Positions 1-5,832 of a stretch of 5,832 nt of DNA are shown one piece after another. This DNA is from Methylobacteriaceae bacterium (GTDB lineage: Bacteria > Pseudomonadota > Alphaproteobacteria > Rhizobiales > Beijerinckiaceae): assembly GCA_031272615.1 (NCBI GenBank), contig JAISTL010000025.1:1-5832 (forward strand). Direction: 5' to 3'. The first letter of the stretch is position 1, and each line of letters opens with the position of its first letter. Position numbers and translations under genes: made by a program. Under the pieces are notes generated by a model. It worked only from the letters and a program-made list of their open reading frames with translations, was not told the origin of the DNA and made no database searches.

Positions 1-435
1 TTCCAGGTCAATAAACTGCCGGCGAAGGAGTTCGATCTGTTTCGTATTGGAATGGTTAGCTTCGAGAAAATCACCCAATGTGTCGCCTTCCACCCAATCC
101 ATTTTTACGATAGGATAACGGCCGCCATTCACCAAAATCCCAGCCGGCAAATAGTCGCAGCCGACAAAGTAACTCCCTCCTGCGGCGCGCAACCCCATGG
201 TCACGTGCTTGTAACGAGCTTCAACGCCCTTTGCTTCCATCCGAAAACAGCGGACAGCATACTTCTTTCCCTGTGCCTTTGCCGTGTATGTGAGGGCAAA
301 TCCTCCACTGATGGCGAGGGGAAGACCAAAGCTGTTTGTAGTAAATTTCGCCTCACGCAAAAGAGAATCACTGAACGCGATTTTCGGATTTTGAACCGCG
401 TCATTATACTGATCCATTGCCGGATATGCACACAC
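1..435 (-). CDS. Ser/Thr protein kinase-like component of a TerY-P triad (C-terminus cut by window edge)
   Basis: The visible 145 codons run open off the left edge and cover the N-lobe of a protein-kinase-like fold. Expected role: phosphorylating partner opposed by the PP2C encoded just upstream. Seen: an N-terminal extension with the run QNPKIAFSD; a degenerate Gly-rich loop (SGGFALTY, residues 43-50); a beta-3 strand KKYAVRCF (57-64) with Arg62 at the usual VAIK lysine position; and a hinge-like PIVKMDWVEGDTLGDFL (108-124). The overall pattern resembles, from memory, the kinase of TerY-P triads. The catalytic loop and DFG lie outside the window, so activity cannot be judged. I chose the GTG at 435-433 because AGGAG sits 6 nt before it. 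The in-frame ATG at 417-415 has no ribosome binding site. It is the third gene of the vWA-PP2C-kinase operon. The family call is fairly secure; the function is inferred. Confidence 0.8.
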   Translation of the reverse strand, partial: MCAYPAMDQYNDAVQNPKIAFSDSLLREAKFTTNSFGLPLAISGGFALTYTAKAQGKKYAVRCFRMEAKGVEARYKHVTMGLRAAGGSYFVGCDYLPAGILVNGGRYPIVKMDWVEGDTLGDFLEANHSNTKQIELLRRQFIDLE

Positions 436-441
436 TGTCAG

Positions 442-446
442 CTCCT
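442..446 (-). promoter_or_regulatory. Shine-Dalgarno site deciding the GTG start of the kinase
   Basis: AGGAG on the minus strand lies 6 nt before the GTG at 435-433. It overlaps the TAG at 447-445, which would have been the phosphatase stop before the 37-bp duplication. That arrangement is typical of translational coupling. It supports GTG over the downstream ATG at 417. Confidence 0.75.
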
Positions 447-447
447 A

Positions 448-521
448 TCCGATGATGACAAGGGTAGTATCATCCCTCCGCATGTCCGATGATGACAAGG
501 GTAGTATCATCCCTCCGCATG
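448..521. repeat. Perfect 37-bp tandem duplication at the PP2C/kinase junction
   Basis: Bases 448-484 and 485-521 are identical and adjacent, exactly two copies; identity stops at both flanks (a447 versus g484, t485 versus g522). On the minus strand each copy can encode MRRDDTTLVIIG, the last beta-strand motif of the PP2C domain. Because 37 is not a multiple of 3, the upstream copy is read in the PP2C frame. The downstream copy is entered in another frame, adding HAEG and stopping at TGA (472-470). With one copy the protein would end IIG followed by TAG at 447-445. Further copies would not lengthen the protein, since the TGA lies inside each downstream copy. Confidence 0.95.
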
Positions 522-1180
522 GTACCTTCAGCACGAGCTTGTTCGACCATATCGACGAAGTCATCTTTACGGTTAAGGTTTCGCAATTTCTCCATTCGTG
601 CGCTTTTGTCAGCCAGGAGCCATGCACCAAGAGCATCCGTCATGCAGTAGAGCTTGGACTTATTGACCAGATACACCTTCGGTTCCTTATGAATTTTAGC
701 GAAAACCTCCGTATTTCTGTCCTGAATCGTTGAAAGCAGAAGAGGGTTTTCGCGGAACTGTTCTGATTCAGTGTACGGTAACGTTTTTAGGATTTTTGAA
801 CCGTTATCCAACACCACAAAAGAGTCCCCGACTACAATAATTGATGCTTTGTTGCCTTGTATTTTCACGCCAAGGAGCGTTGCGAAGCTGCCCCTGTCAA
901 AAGCCGCCTGCGCGCTCCATGACATTTCGTTCCTATCAAAGTCTTTGTTGTACTCAGCAATGGCCTTTGCCAGCCACACTTTATCAACGCACCGGTTTTG
1001 GACGAATTGTTTTACCAAAATACGCGCCCACCGACGCGATGCGAAGGATTCCGACGCGCCATCGCTTACGGCAATGTATTTGATGCCTCTTTTTCTTGTT
1101 TTTGTTTTTACGGCATCTTCGTTGAGATGGGACTCGGCAGCTTGCTTTCCCATAGTCCAATTGTGCAGAATAATGCGCAT
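470..1180 (-). CDS. PP2C-family protein phosphatase of a TerY-P triad
   Basis: A 236-residue, metal-dependent Ser/Thr phosphatase of the PP2C (PPM) family, predicted cytosolic, with no signal peptide or membrane segment. Motifs in order: NEDA (20-23), VSDGAS (38-43) with the metal-binding Asp-Gly, GSFATLLGV (97-105), VVGDSFVVLDNG (116-127), MTDALG (180-185) with the metal-binding Asp, and RRDDTTLVII (222-231), the usual C-terminal DD-x-T strand. All expected acidic metal ligands are present, so it is probably active. It presumably reverses phosphorylation by the downstream kinase, perhaps on the vWA partner; that substrate is inferred. The ATG lies 4 nt after the TGA of the vWA gene and GGTGA overlaps that stop, so translation is probably coupled. 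The last four residues (HAEG) come from the 37-bp tandem duplication and lie outside the fold's final strand. Confidence 0.9.
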   Translation of the reverse strand: MRIILHNWTMGKQAAESHLNEDAVKTKTRKRGIKYIAVSDGASESFASRRWARILVKQFVQNRCVDKVWLAKAIAEYNKDFDRNEMSWSAQAAFDRGSFATLLGVKIQGNKASIIVVGDSFVVLDNGSKILKTLPYTESEQFRENPLLLSTIQDRNTEVFAKIHKEPKVYLVNKSKLYCMTDALGAWLLADKSARMEKLRNLNRKDDFVDMVEQARAEGTMRRDDTTLVIIGHAEG

Positions 1181-1184
1181 AATG

Positions 1185-2012
1185 TCACCGTAAATTGCTT
1201 GGGCGAGTGCCTATGTCGAAGAAGTCCACAATGGCTTCGTAACCCGCTTTGTACCCGAAAAACCGGGACGTGCTGTCGACGGACGTGTACCCTCTCTCGC
1301 GCGCAATGGGGACGAGGTGCTCCGGAAAAAGGCTGGACATGTGAAACAGCAAACGACCGTATGTGTCGAGGCTGTTTTCCGACGACGGAAAAACGACCGG
1401 TTGGCCCTCGGCGGTTGAAATATGCAAGTTGAACAGAAGGCATTCACCGTCGCCGGTTGACAGCTTTTTCATAGCGTCTGCTATTTCCGATGGATCGCCA
1501 TCGGTTGAAACGCCATCGGTTACGTGAATGATAGTGAGCGGGTAGGATGTCGGGTGCGCATCGCACCATTCCGTAACAACCTCCGCCCCGAAGGCCATGG
1601 CCGCTCTCATCGGCGTATTTCCCGAACTTGTCGGGTCAAACCACACCGGAAACTTGGTTTTCTGCTCTACCAATCCGCCGGCGCCATCGGGCACGCGTTT
1701 AATACGCTCTTCAATCCGCAAGGGATTGGCTTCAATATCGGACAACGAAAACAAAATCTTTCCGTTCAGAGCCCCCGCCAATCCCGACTGAACCGTATTT
1801 CCATAAGCAATCACGCCGACATCAAAATAGTTTCTAACGCCATCAGAGCGTGTGCACCGAATAATGAGCTGATAAAGTGTCTTGTTCAAAACATCCGCGA
1901 CAAATTGCGCCTTCGTCTGTTCTGTCGCCATCATTTCAGACATCGATCCGGATTGATCGATGACGAAAAGAAAGGCCGATGGATTGAGCCTACTGATTTC
2001 CGCCGTATACAT
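1185..2012 (-). CDS. TerY-like von Willebrand factor A (vWA) domain protein, first gene of the TerY-P triad
   Basis: A 275-residue cytosolic vWA protein. The metal-ion-dependent adhesion site is complete: D19-Q-S21-G-S23 after strand AFLFVI (13-18), Thr133 in GNTPM, and Asp166 in HVTDG. Such proteins bind Mg or Ca and act as assembly platforms. In TerY-P triads the vWA protein is thought to be the central partner controlled by the kinase and phosphatase encoded with it, as here. The C-terminal part (about 185-275) has another strand (CLLFNLHIS) and a Phe-rich tail. The start is the ATG at 2012-2010, because AGGAGG precedes it by 6 nt. An in-frame ATG 11 codons upstream (2045) would place that ribosome binding site inside the gene. 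The gene heads the operon and overlaps nothing upstream. Its base composition is lower in GC than the genes to its right. vWA is certain; the TerY assignment rests mainly on gene context. Confidence 0.88.
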   Translation of the reverse strand: MYTAEISRLNPSAFLFVIDQSGSMSEMMATEQTKAQFVADVLNKTLYQLIIRCTRSDGVRNYFDVGVIAYGNTVQSGLAGALNGKILFSLSDIEANPLRIEERIKRVPDGAGGLVEQKTKFPVWFDPTSSGNTPMRAAMAFGAEVVTEWCDAHPTSYPLTIIHVTDGVSTDGDPSEIADAMKKLSTGDGECLLFNLHISTAEGQPVVFPSSENSLDTYGRLLFHMSSLFPEHLVPIARERGYTSVDSTSRFFGYKAGYEAIVDFFDIGTRPSNLR

Positions 2013-2142
2013 AGTGTTCCTCCTGTTTGTGACATCTTGCCGCACGTATTTCTAGAACCTTGACCCGCATTCCCTCACCTCGCTGAAATCCTTGCATCAC
2101 AGAGCATTGCGATGTCAGCCCCTGCATCTGCGGCGTGGATGG
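2013..2142. other. 130-bp gap between the Sel1 gene and the vWA gene; base-composition boundary
   Basis: Apart from the vWA ribosome binding site, no gene is visible. GC content drops across this stretch, from the GC-rich Sel1 gene to the more AT-rich triad. It should carry the promoter of the triad operon, but I see no convincing -35/-10 pair. An 8-bp palindrome TTCTAGAA lies at 2050-2057. I see no clear terminator for the Sel1 gene, and no tRNA, insertion-sequence end or attachment-site repeat. Confidence 0.5.
2019..2024 (-). promoter_or_regulatory. Strong Shine-Dalgarno site for the vWA gene
   Basis: AGGAGG on the minus strand, 6 nt before the ATG at 2012-2010. It is a full consensus match and fixes the start, ruling out the in-frame ATG at 2045. 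Confidence 0.85.
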
Positions 2143-2958
2143 TCATTTCCGCTGCCGGGTTTTCTCGATGCCTTGCTGTTTCTCCGCTTCGGCGGCCAAA
2201 TCGGACCACTTGTCCGCTTCGGCTTTATCCTTCGGGACGCCATCTCCCATGTGGTACTTCCGGGCCAACGCCCACATCGCTTTGGCGTGGCCCTGCTCCG
2301 CCGCCAGCCTGTACCACTTCACCGCCTCTGCATCGTCATGGACAGCGCGAAGCCCGCGCTCATACATCACGGCCAACTCATAGTGCGCGTGCGCTCCGGT
2401 ATAACCCTGCTCCGCTGACCTTTTGAACCACTCCCCGGCGCCGGTTTTGTCCCTCGGCACGCCGACCCCGAAGAACAACATGTTGGCCACCATGAACTGC
2501 GCGCGGGCGTGATTGTGTTCTCCGGCCATTTCCAGCCAATAAAACGCTGCCCTGGCGTCCGGAAACACATCTTTGCCGATATAGTAGCGACATCCCGCTT
2601 CGACCTGGGCATCGATATCTCCCCGGCCCGCATGTTCAAGCAGCCGGGCCATTCCAGCACTTCTCACATCCGCATCGCTACCATAGGGATATACTCTCAA
2701 CACGGCATTGAGAGCAATGGGTTCCCGATGATAACTGTGCGCTCCGGCGCCATAAGGGAGAGCACCGCACAGCAGATCGCGCATTGTGGCCAAAACGCCC
2801 GCATCCGGCGTAAACCCGATAAGCCGGAGGTCCCGGGTGTTCCGAACCGAAGCGGTCTCCGCTCCGGCCGGTTTCGCCGGGCCCCTGTGCCCAACCGCAA
2901 ATGCCGCCCAGGCGAGGGCGCAGATCGAGACACAGACAGGGAGAATCATACGTTTCAT
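2143..2958 (-). CDS. Exported or membrane-anchored Sel1-repeat (tetratricopeptide-like) protein
   Basis: A 271-residue protein with an N-terminal signal or anchor (K2-R3, hydrophobic 4-22, possible AFA cleavage site at 19-21), then a region of no recognised type (about 30-112), then about four Sel1 units of roughly 36 residues. Unit 1, about 115-150, is divergent. Unit 2 (151-188) has FFGVGVPRD and WFKRSAEQG. Unit 3 (189-224) has AVMYERGL and AVKWYRLAAEQG. Unit 4 (225-260) has KYHMGDGVPKD and KWSDLAAEA. Sel1 repeats form alpha-solenoids for protein binding; no catalytic motif is seen. The likely location is the periplasm or the membrane surface. The ATG at 2958 is preceded by AAGGA (8 nt away) and begins the signal-like sequence. 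The frame is open further upstream, but that part is Arg/Pro/Ser-rich shadow of the autotransporter strand. GC content matches the autotransporter rather than the triad. The binding partner is unknown. Confidence 0.88.
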   Translation of the reverse strand: MKRMILPVCVSICALAWAAFAVGHRGPAKPAGAETASVRNTRDLRLIGFTPDAGVLATMRDLLCGALPYGAGAHSYHREPIALNAVLRVYPYGSDADVRSAGMARLLEHAGRGDIDAQVEAGCRYYIGKDVFPDARAAFYWLEMAGEHNHARAQFMVANMLFFGVGVPRDKTGAGEWFKRSAEQGYTGAHAHYELAVMYERGLRAVHDDAEAVKWYRLAAEQGHAKAMWALARKYHMGDGVPKDKAEADKWSDLAAEAEKQQGIEKTRQRK

Positions 2959-3097
2959 GGGGAGTGTCCTTGCGGGTCCTGCTGTCGGATGGGAGTGTGA
3001 CACGGCGTTTCCCCGAAACTCCGATATCCGTTGGGATGGACGGCGGGGGCCGGTTCCGCGGCCCGGGAAAACGGAATACCCTGTGCGGGAAATCCCG

Positions 3098-3136
3098 GCC
3101 GGTGAACGGCGCCCCACACACGCGTCGTTCACCGGC
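3098..3136 (-). terminator. Long hairpin after the autotransporter gene, terminator-like without a clean U-tract
   Basis: GCCGGTGAACG (3098-3108) pairs perfectly with CGTTCACCGGC (3126-3136). After one mismatch (3109/3125) pairing continues through 3110-3112 with 3122-3124, leaving a loop of about 9 nt. It starts 15 bp past the stop codon of the autotransporter. No run of T follows on the minus strand; only TTT within a short second palindrome (CGGGATTTCCCG) and a later TTTT occur. It could be a terminator, an mRNA-stabilising 3' hairpin, or a dispersed repeat. Confidence 0.45.
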
Positions 3137-3151
3137 GGTCTTCGCCCCCAC

Positions 3152-5832
3152 TCAGTATTTGATGACCATTCCCGCGCGGCCGGAGACGACATAGGAGTCT
3201 CCGAATTCCCGCAGGCTGGTTTTCGGGTCCGCCTCGACAAAGACGCGGTATATGCCGTCGCTCCAGTCATGGGAGACGCCGAAGCTGACGCCGCCCCACA
3301 GCGGATCGTCGCGGTTTTCGAGGTCGGTGCCTTCAAGGTTCAGCTTGGTGCCGTCCCGGAACTCATAGTAGAGGTTGGGGATGGCGTAGAGCCGGGTGTT
3401 CGCCGTGCCGCCCCGGGCGTCCACCGACGTGGTGTGGTATTCGACGGCCATGCCGAGCCGGCCCTTGAGCGAGGTGGCCCGGGCAACGGTGTAGAGGTTG
3501 TTGTAGCGGTCCCGGAAGCTGTCCATGTCCACCGAGCCGTAGGTCAGCTGCACCTGGGGCGTCATCGCCCATTCGGAGTTGAGCTTGATCTCGTGCCCGC
3601 CCTCGATGGAGAGGGCATAACCGAAGGCGTCATTGCCCTTGACCAGGGTGCCGAGGAGATCGGAGGAGAGGTCGGTGTCAAACCACACCGCTTTGGCCTG
3701 GGCGTCGATATAGGTGGTCTCGTTGAACCAGGTCAGCGTCGCGCCCACGCCATACCGGCGGCTGTCGATATCGCCGTTGCTGTGAACCGATTTCACGCGC
3801 ATGGCATCGATGCCGTAGAACACGTTGATACCGGCAAGCAGGGTGCTGTCGTCCATTCCCGGCAGGGCGGCGTCGAAGCCCGACTTGAGTTCCCAATCGT
3901 TGCCCATGGTCGAGGCGTCGGTGGTGGAATTGCGGGCGTGCAGCGAACTGTGGGCTGCCGCCGTCTCGGCCCAGAAATAGGCGCGGGTCGGCTCGGCGGT
4001 TTCCGGCGGCGGCGCCACCACCGGCATGTCGGCGGCAACCGACACGGGCAGATAGCGCATCATGCCGATGGGCAGCATGTTCAGCGCCCGGAAGTCGCCG
4101 TAGTGGCCGCCGATGCGCTGGCGGAAGGTGTCCACCACGACGGTGGAGTTCACCAGCCGGCGGGCATAACTCTCGGAAACCGGCGCGTTGGCCTGGTAGA
4201 GCGGCGTGCTGCTGCTACTACTGCCGGCGGAGGACCCGCGGGAACCGGCGCCGACCGGCGACTTGCCCGCGCTTGGCGCCTCGGAGTGAAGATACCAGTT
4301 GTTGTCGGGGTGAACCAAGGTATAGGCATAGGCCCCGGCCACCACCGCCTGTTCGCCCGACGGGGTGACATAATCGCCCGCAAGCACAAACTCCGCGTCG
4401 GAATTCCCGCGCACCTCGATGAGCTCGATGCCGTTGCCGCCGGTAGGCGCGCCGATGCCGCCGCGATTGGTGACATGGATGGTGCCGGTGCCGGAGGTGT
4501 CGCCGGTTACCACCAGCCGATCGGTGGGCGATTTCTCGTCGTTGAGCGTGGTGTTGAACCAGAGATGACCATCAAGGGTGGTGTAGTTTTCAACCGTCAG
4601 TGTGACCGGAGCGTCGCCCGCGCCGCTGAAGTAAATATGGGAATTGTCGTTGGTGAGACGGGTGAGGTTTGAATCCCCCGGGATCCGCCATTCGGAGCCG
4701 TTCGCCAGGGTGAGATCAAAGGTTGACCCTTCCCGGGTGACAGCCGAACCGTTGAAGAAGGAATGATCCGCGGTGATGGTGAGCGCGGCCGGCGGAAGTT
4801 TGTCCGGGTCGTCCAAGCCGACATCGAAGGCGATGCCGCCTCCGGCGTTGCTCAGGGTGACGTCGGTGAGGGTGAGGTAAAAGGCGTCGAACTGGTTGGC
4901 AATGCCGGTGTGCGACGAGGAAATGTATGAATCGCTGATCGTCGCCTCACCGCGGCCGTTGCCGACGATGCCGGTGGCGGCATCAGTGCCTTCAACGGTG
5001 ATGGCGGCGCCGGAAATTGTCATGCTGGAGGGGTCGCCGCCTTCGCTCTGGATAAGGAGGCCGCGCGCCGTCTTTCCAATCACCGTCAGCCGACTCTCAC
5101 CGGCAACCTCGATGGTGGCGCCGTTGTCGGCCTCATAACCGATGGCGGTGCCGTTGTCCGCCCTGACATCAACCGTCGACGTGCCGCCCACCGCAAGGGT
5201 TGCCTGCGCGCCCGAGGCGAAATAGCCGACAGCGTTTTTCCCGCCGGTCACGGTGACGCTGGATGTCCCCGTAACCTCCAGGCCGCTCGCCCCCGCGCCC
5301 TTGCCGGGCTTGAGGTAATAGCCGTAGGCGTCACCATGGTCCGATGAAACCGAAAGTCTCGACTCATCGGAGATACGGATGGCCGCACCGGTTCCGGTGG
5401 CAAAATATCCGGTAGCGCCGGAGTCGCCACGGATCGACAGCTCCGAAGAGCCGGAGACCTCCAGTGTTCCGCCGTCCACATGGTAGCCGTAGGCGGTGCC
5501 GCCGGGAAGATATGTCCCGGCCTCATAAAGCCCTTTGTCGACGTCCCAATTCGCCGCGTCCCGTCCGTTTGCCTCCACGTTAAGATGTGTCTCACCTTCA
5601 ACCGTAATCCGGCCGCCGTCGCTGACGGAATAACCATAAGCGGTGTGTCCCGTGTTGCCTTCGCCAAGCCCGACATAGGCACTGGAAGCACCGGTGAAGG
5701 AGAGGATGATTTTGGAACCGGCGCCGGTGGCGCGATAACCGACGGCATCCCCCATGTCGGAATTGATTTCAAGCGCGCCGTCGGAAATGTTGATGGTCAT
5801 CTGCGCACCGGCTTCAGCATCGTAGCCGACAG
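3152..5832 (-). CDS. Type Va autotransporter with pertactin-like passenger and beta-barrel (N-terminus cut by window edge)
   Basis: The 892 visible residues are the C-terminal part of a classical autotransporter; signal peptide and passenger start lie beyond the right edge. The barrel inserts in the outer membrane and the passenger is displayed or released. Parts (nt): beta-helix repeats 5832-4830; non-repeating helix 4829-4590; pertactin-like autochaperone segment about 4588-4277, with LVVTGDTSGTGTIHVTNR and NWYLHSE; Gly/Ser-rich linker about 4273-4205; linker helix with YARRLVNS and RQRIGG about 4180-4100; translocator barrel about 3979-3155, about 275 residues, starting YFWAETAA and ending GMVIKY. 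The terminal residue is Tyr, acceptable as the aromatic signal for the BAM complex, though Phe is commoner. No protease or lipase motif appears in the visible passenger, so an adhesin or surface-structure role is the best guess. The frame is intact. An internal ATG at 5800 lies within a repeat and is not the start. Confidence 0.92.
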   Translation of the reverse strand, partial: VGYDAEAGAQMTINISDGALEINSDMGDAVGYRATGAGSKIILSFTGASSAYVGLGEGNTGHTAYGYSVSDGGRITVEGETHLNVEANGRDAANWDVDKGLYEAGTYLPGGTAYGYHVDGGTLEVSGSSELSIRGDSGATGYFATGTGAAIRISDESRLSVSSDHGDAYGYYLKPGKGAGASGLEVTGTSSVTVTGGKNAVGYFASGAQATLAVGGTSTVDVRADNGTAIGYEADNGATIEVAGESRLTVIGKTARGLLIQSEGGDPSSMTISGAAITVEGTDAATGIVGNGRGEATISDSYISSSHTGIANQFDAFYLTLTDVTLSNAGGGIAFDVGLDDPDKLPPAALTITADHSFFNGSAVTREGSTFDLTLANGSEWRIPGDSNLTRLTNDNSHIYFSGAGDAPVTLTVENYTTLDGHLWFNTTLNDEKSPTDRLVVTGDTSGTGTIHVTNRGGIGAPTGGNGIELIEVRGNSDAEFVLAGDYVTPSGEQAVVAGAYAYTLVHPDNNWYLHSEAPSAGKSPVGAGSRGSSAGSSSSSTPLYQANAPVSESYARRLVNSTVVVDTFRQRIGGHYGDFRALNMLPIGMMRYLPVSVAADMPVVAPPPETAEPTRAYFWAETAAAHSSLHARNSTTDASTMGNDWELKSGFDAALPGMDDSTLLAGINVFYGIDAMRVKSVHSNGDIDSRRYGVGATLTWFNETTYIDAQAKAVWFDTDLSSDLLGTLVKGNDAFGYALSIEGGHEIKLNSEWAMTPQVQLTYGSVDMDSFRDRYNNLYTVARATSLKGRLGMAVEYHTTSVDARGGTANTRLYAIPNLYYEFRDGTKLNLEGTDLENRDDPLWGGVSFGVSHDWSDGIYRVFVEADPKTSLREFGDSYVVSGRAGMVIKY
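4830..5832 (-). repeat. Protein-level 'xGY' repeats of the autotransporter passenger
   Basis: About ten degenerate units begin with VGY, YGY, TGY, IGY or later RGL, TGI, GGI. Each is followed by a Gly-rich turn, a short strand (for example ATIEVAGESRLTV) and a turn such as DNGT. Typical spacing is 26-32 residues, consistent with successive coils of a right-handed beta-helix. Unit starts in nt are about 5830, 5743, 5638, 5491, 5413, 5326, 5230, 5143, 5065, 4975 and 4909. The unit starting near 5638 is longer (about 49 residues), with a loop containing NWDVDKGLYEAGTYLPGG. Repetition is clear in protein, weak in DNA. Confidence 0.75.

Noticed and set aside
52..492. Plus-strand 146-codon open frame over the kinase and repeat
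   Set aside because: It is antisense to a gene with recognisable kinase motifs, with no ribosome binding site or domain support.
445..636. Second minus-strand frame ending in the same TLVIIG motif
   Set aside because: It matches PP2C only inside the duplicated 37 bp, where the second copy lies in this frame. Upstream it is a shadow of the true PP2C frame. The split comes from the duplication, not from a broken gene.
1941..1962. Perfect 8-bp inverted repeat CATCGATC/GATCGATG with 6-nt loop early in the vWA gene
   Set aside because: It falls on the MIDAS codons (VIDQSGSM), so the sequence is explained by coding constraint, and a short hairpin there is probably chance.
2050..2057. Palindrome TTCTAGAA upstream of the vWA gene as an operator
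   Set aside because: Only 8 bp, no second copy and no clear promoter to place it against; too short to call a regulator site.
2959..3336. N-terminal 126-residue extension of the Sel1 open frame
   Set aside because: It overlaps the autotransporter's coding region in another frame, and the ATG at 2958 has a ribosome binding site and starts a signal-like sequence.
4205..4273. Ser-rich tract in the autotransporter as a phase-variable microsatellite
   Set aside because: The Ser codons are mixed (GCTGCTGCTACTACTGCC on the plus strand), not a long uniform repeat, and a simple Gly/Ser linker before the translocator explains it.
2786..4672. Plus-strand open frame of 628 codons antisense to the autotransporter and Sel1 genes
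   Set aside because: It is a shadow of GC-rich codons on the opposite strand: no domain is recognisable, composition is Gly/Ala/Arg/Val/His-rich, and it runs across two well-supported genes and their gap.

Overview
The window is from a diderm (Gram-negative), probably proteobacterial, genome. The evidence is a large autotransporter with a C-terminal outer-membrane beta-barrel and a periplasm- or membrane-directed Sel1-repeat protein. I cannot name a genus. All five real genes are on the minus strand, so they read right to left: autotransporter, Sel1 protein, vWA protein, PP2C phosphatase, kinase. Two genes are cut by the window edges: the autotransporter lacks its N-terminus (right edge) and the kinase lacks its C-terminus (left edge).

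Right part (about 2143-5832) is GC-rich, roughly 60-65% by eye. It holds an 892-residue autotransporter fragment: a beta-helix passenger of repeating 'xGY' units, a pertactin-like autochaperone segment, a Ser-rich linker and a translocator barrel ending in Lys-Tyr. A 193-bp gap with a long terminator-like hairpin follows. Next is a 271-residue exported protein with about four Sel1 repeats.

Left part (1 to about 2040) is clearly less GC-rich, roughly 43-50% in lines counted by hand. It holds a compact three-gene operon: a TerY-like vWA protein with an intact MIDAS motif, a PP2C-family phosphatase, and a Ser/Thr-kinase-like protein. Junctions are tight: 4 bp between vWA and PP2C, and originally an overlap between the PP2C stop and the kinase ribosome binding site. 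This gene set and order match the TerY-phosphorylation (TerY-P) triad, described by comparative genomics as a phosphorylation switch around a TerY-like vWA protein and, as I recall, later tested as an anti-phage defence system. The composition break at about 2040-2140 suggests the triad was acquired separately from the envelope genes.

The most unusual local event is a perfect 37-bp tandem duplication at the PP2C/kinase junction. It replaced the original PP2C stop with a new one, added four residues (HAEG), and separated the phosphatase stop from the kinase start. The visible kinase N-lobe also has Arg where the catalytic beta-3 Lys is expected.
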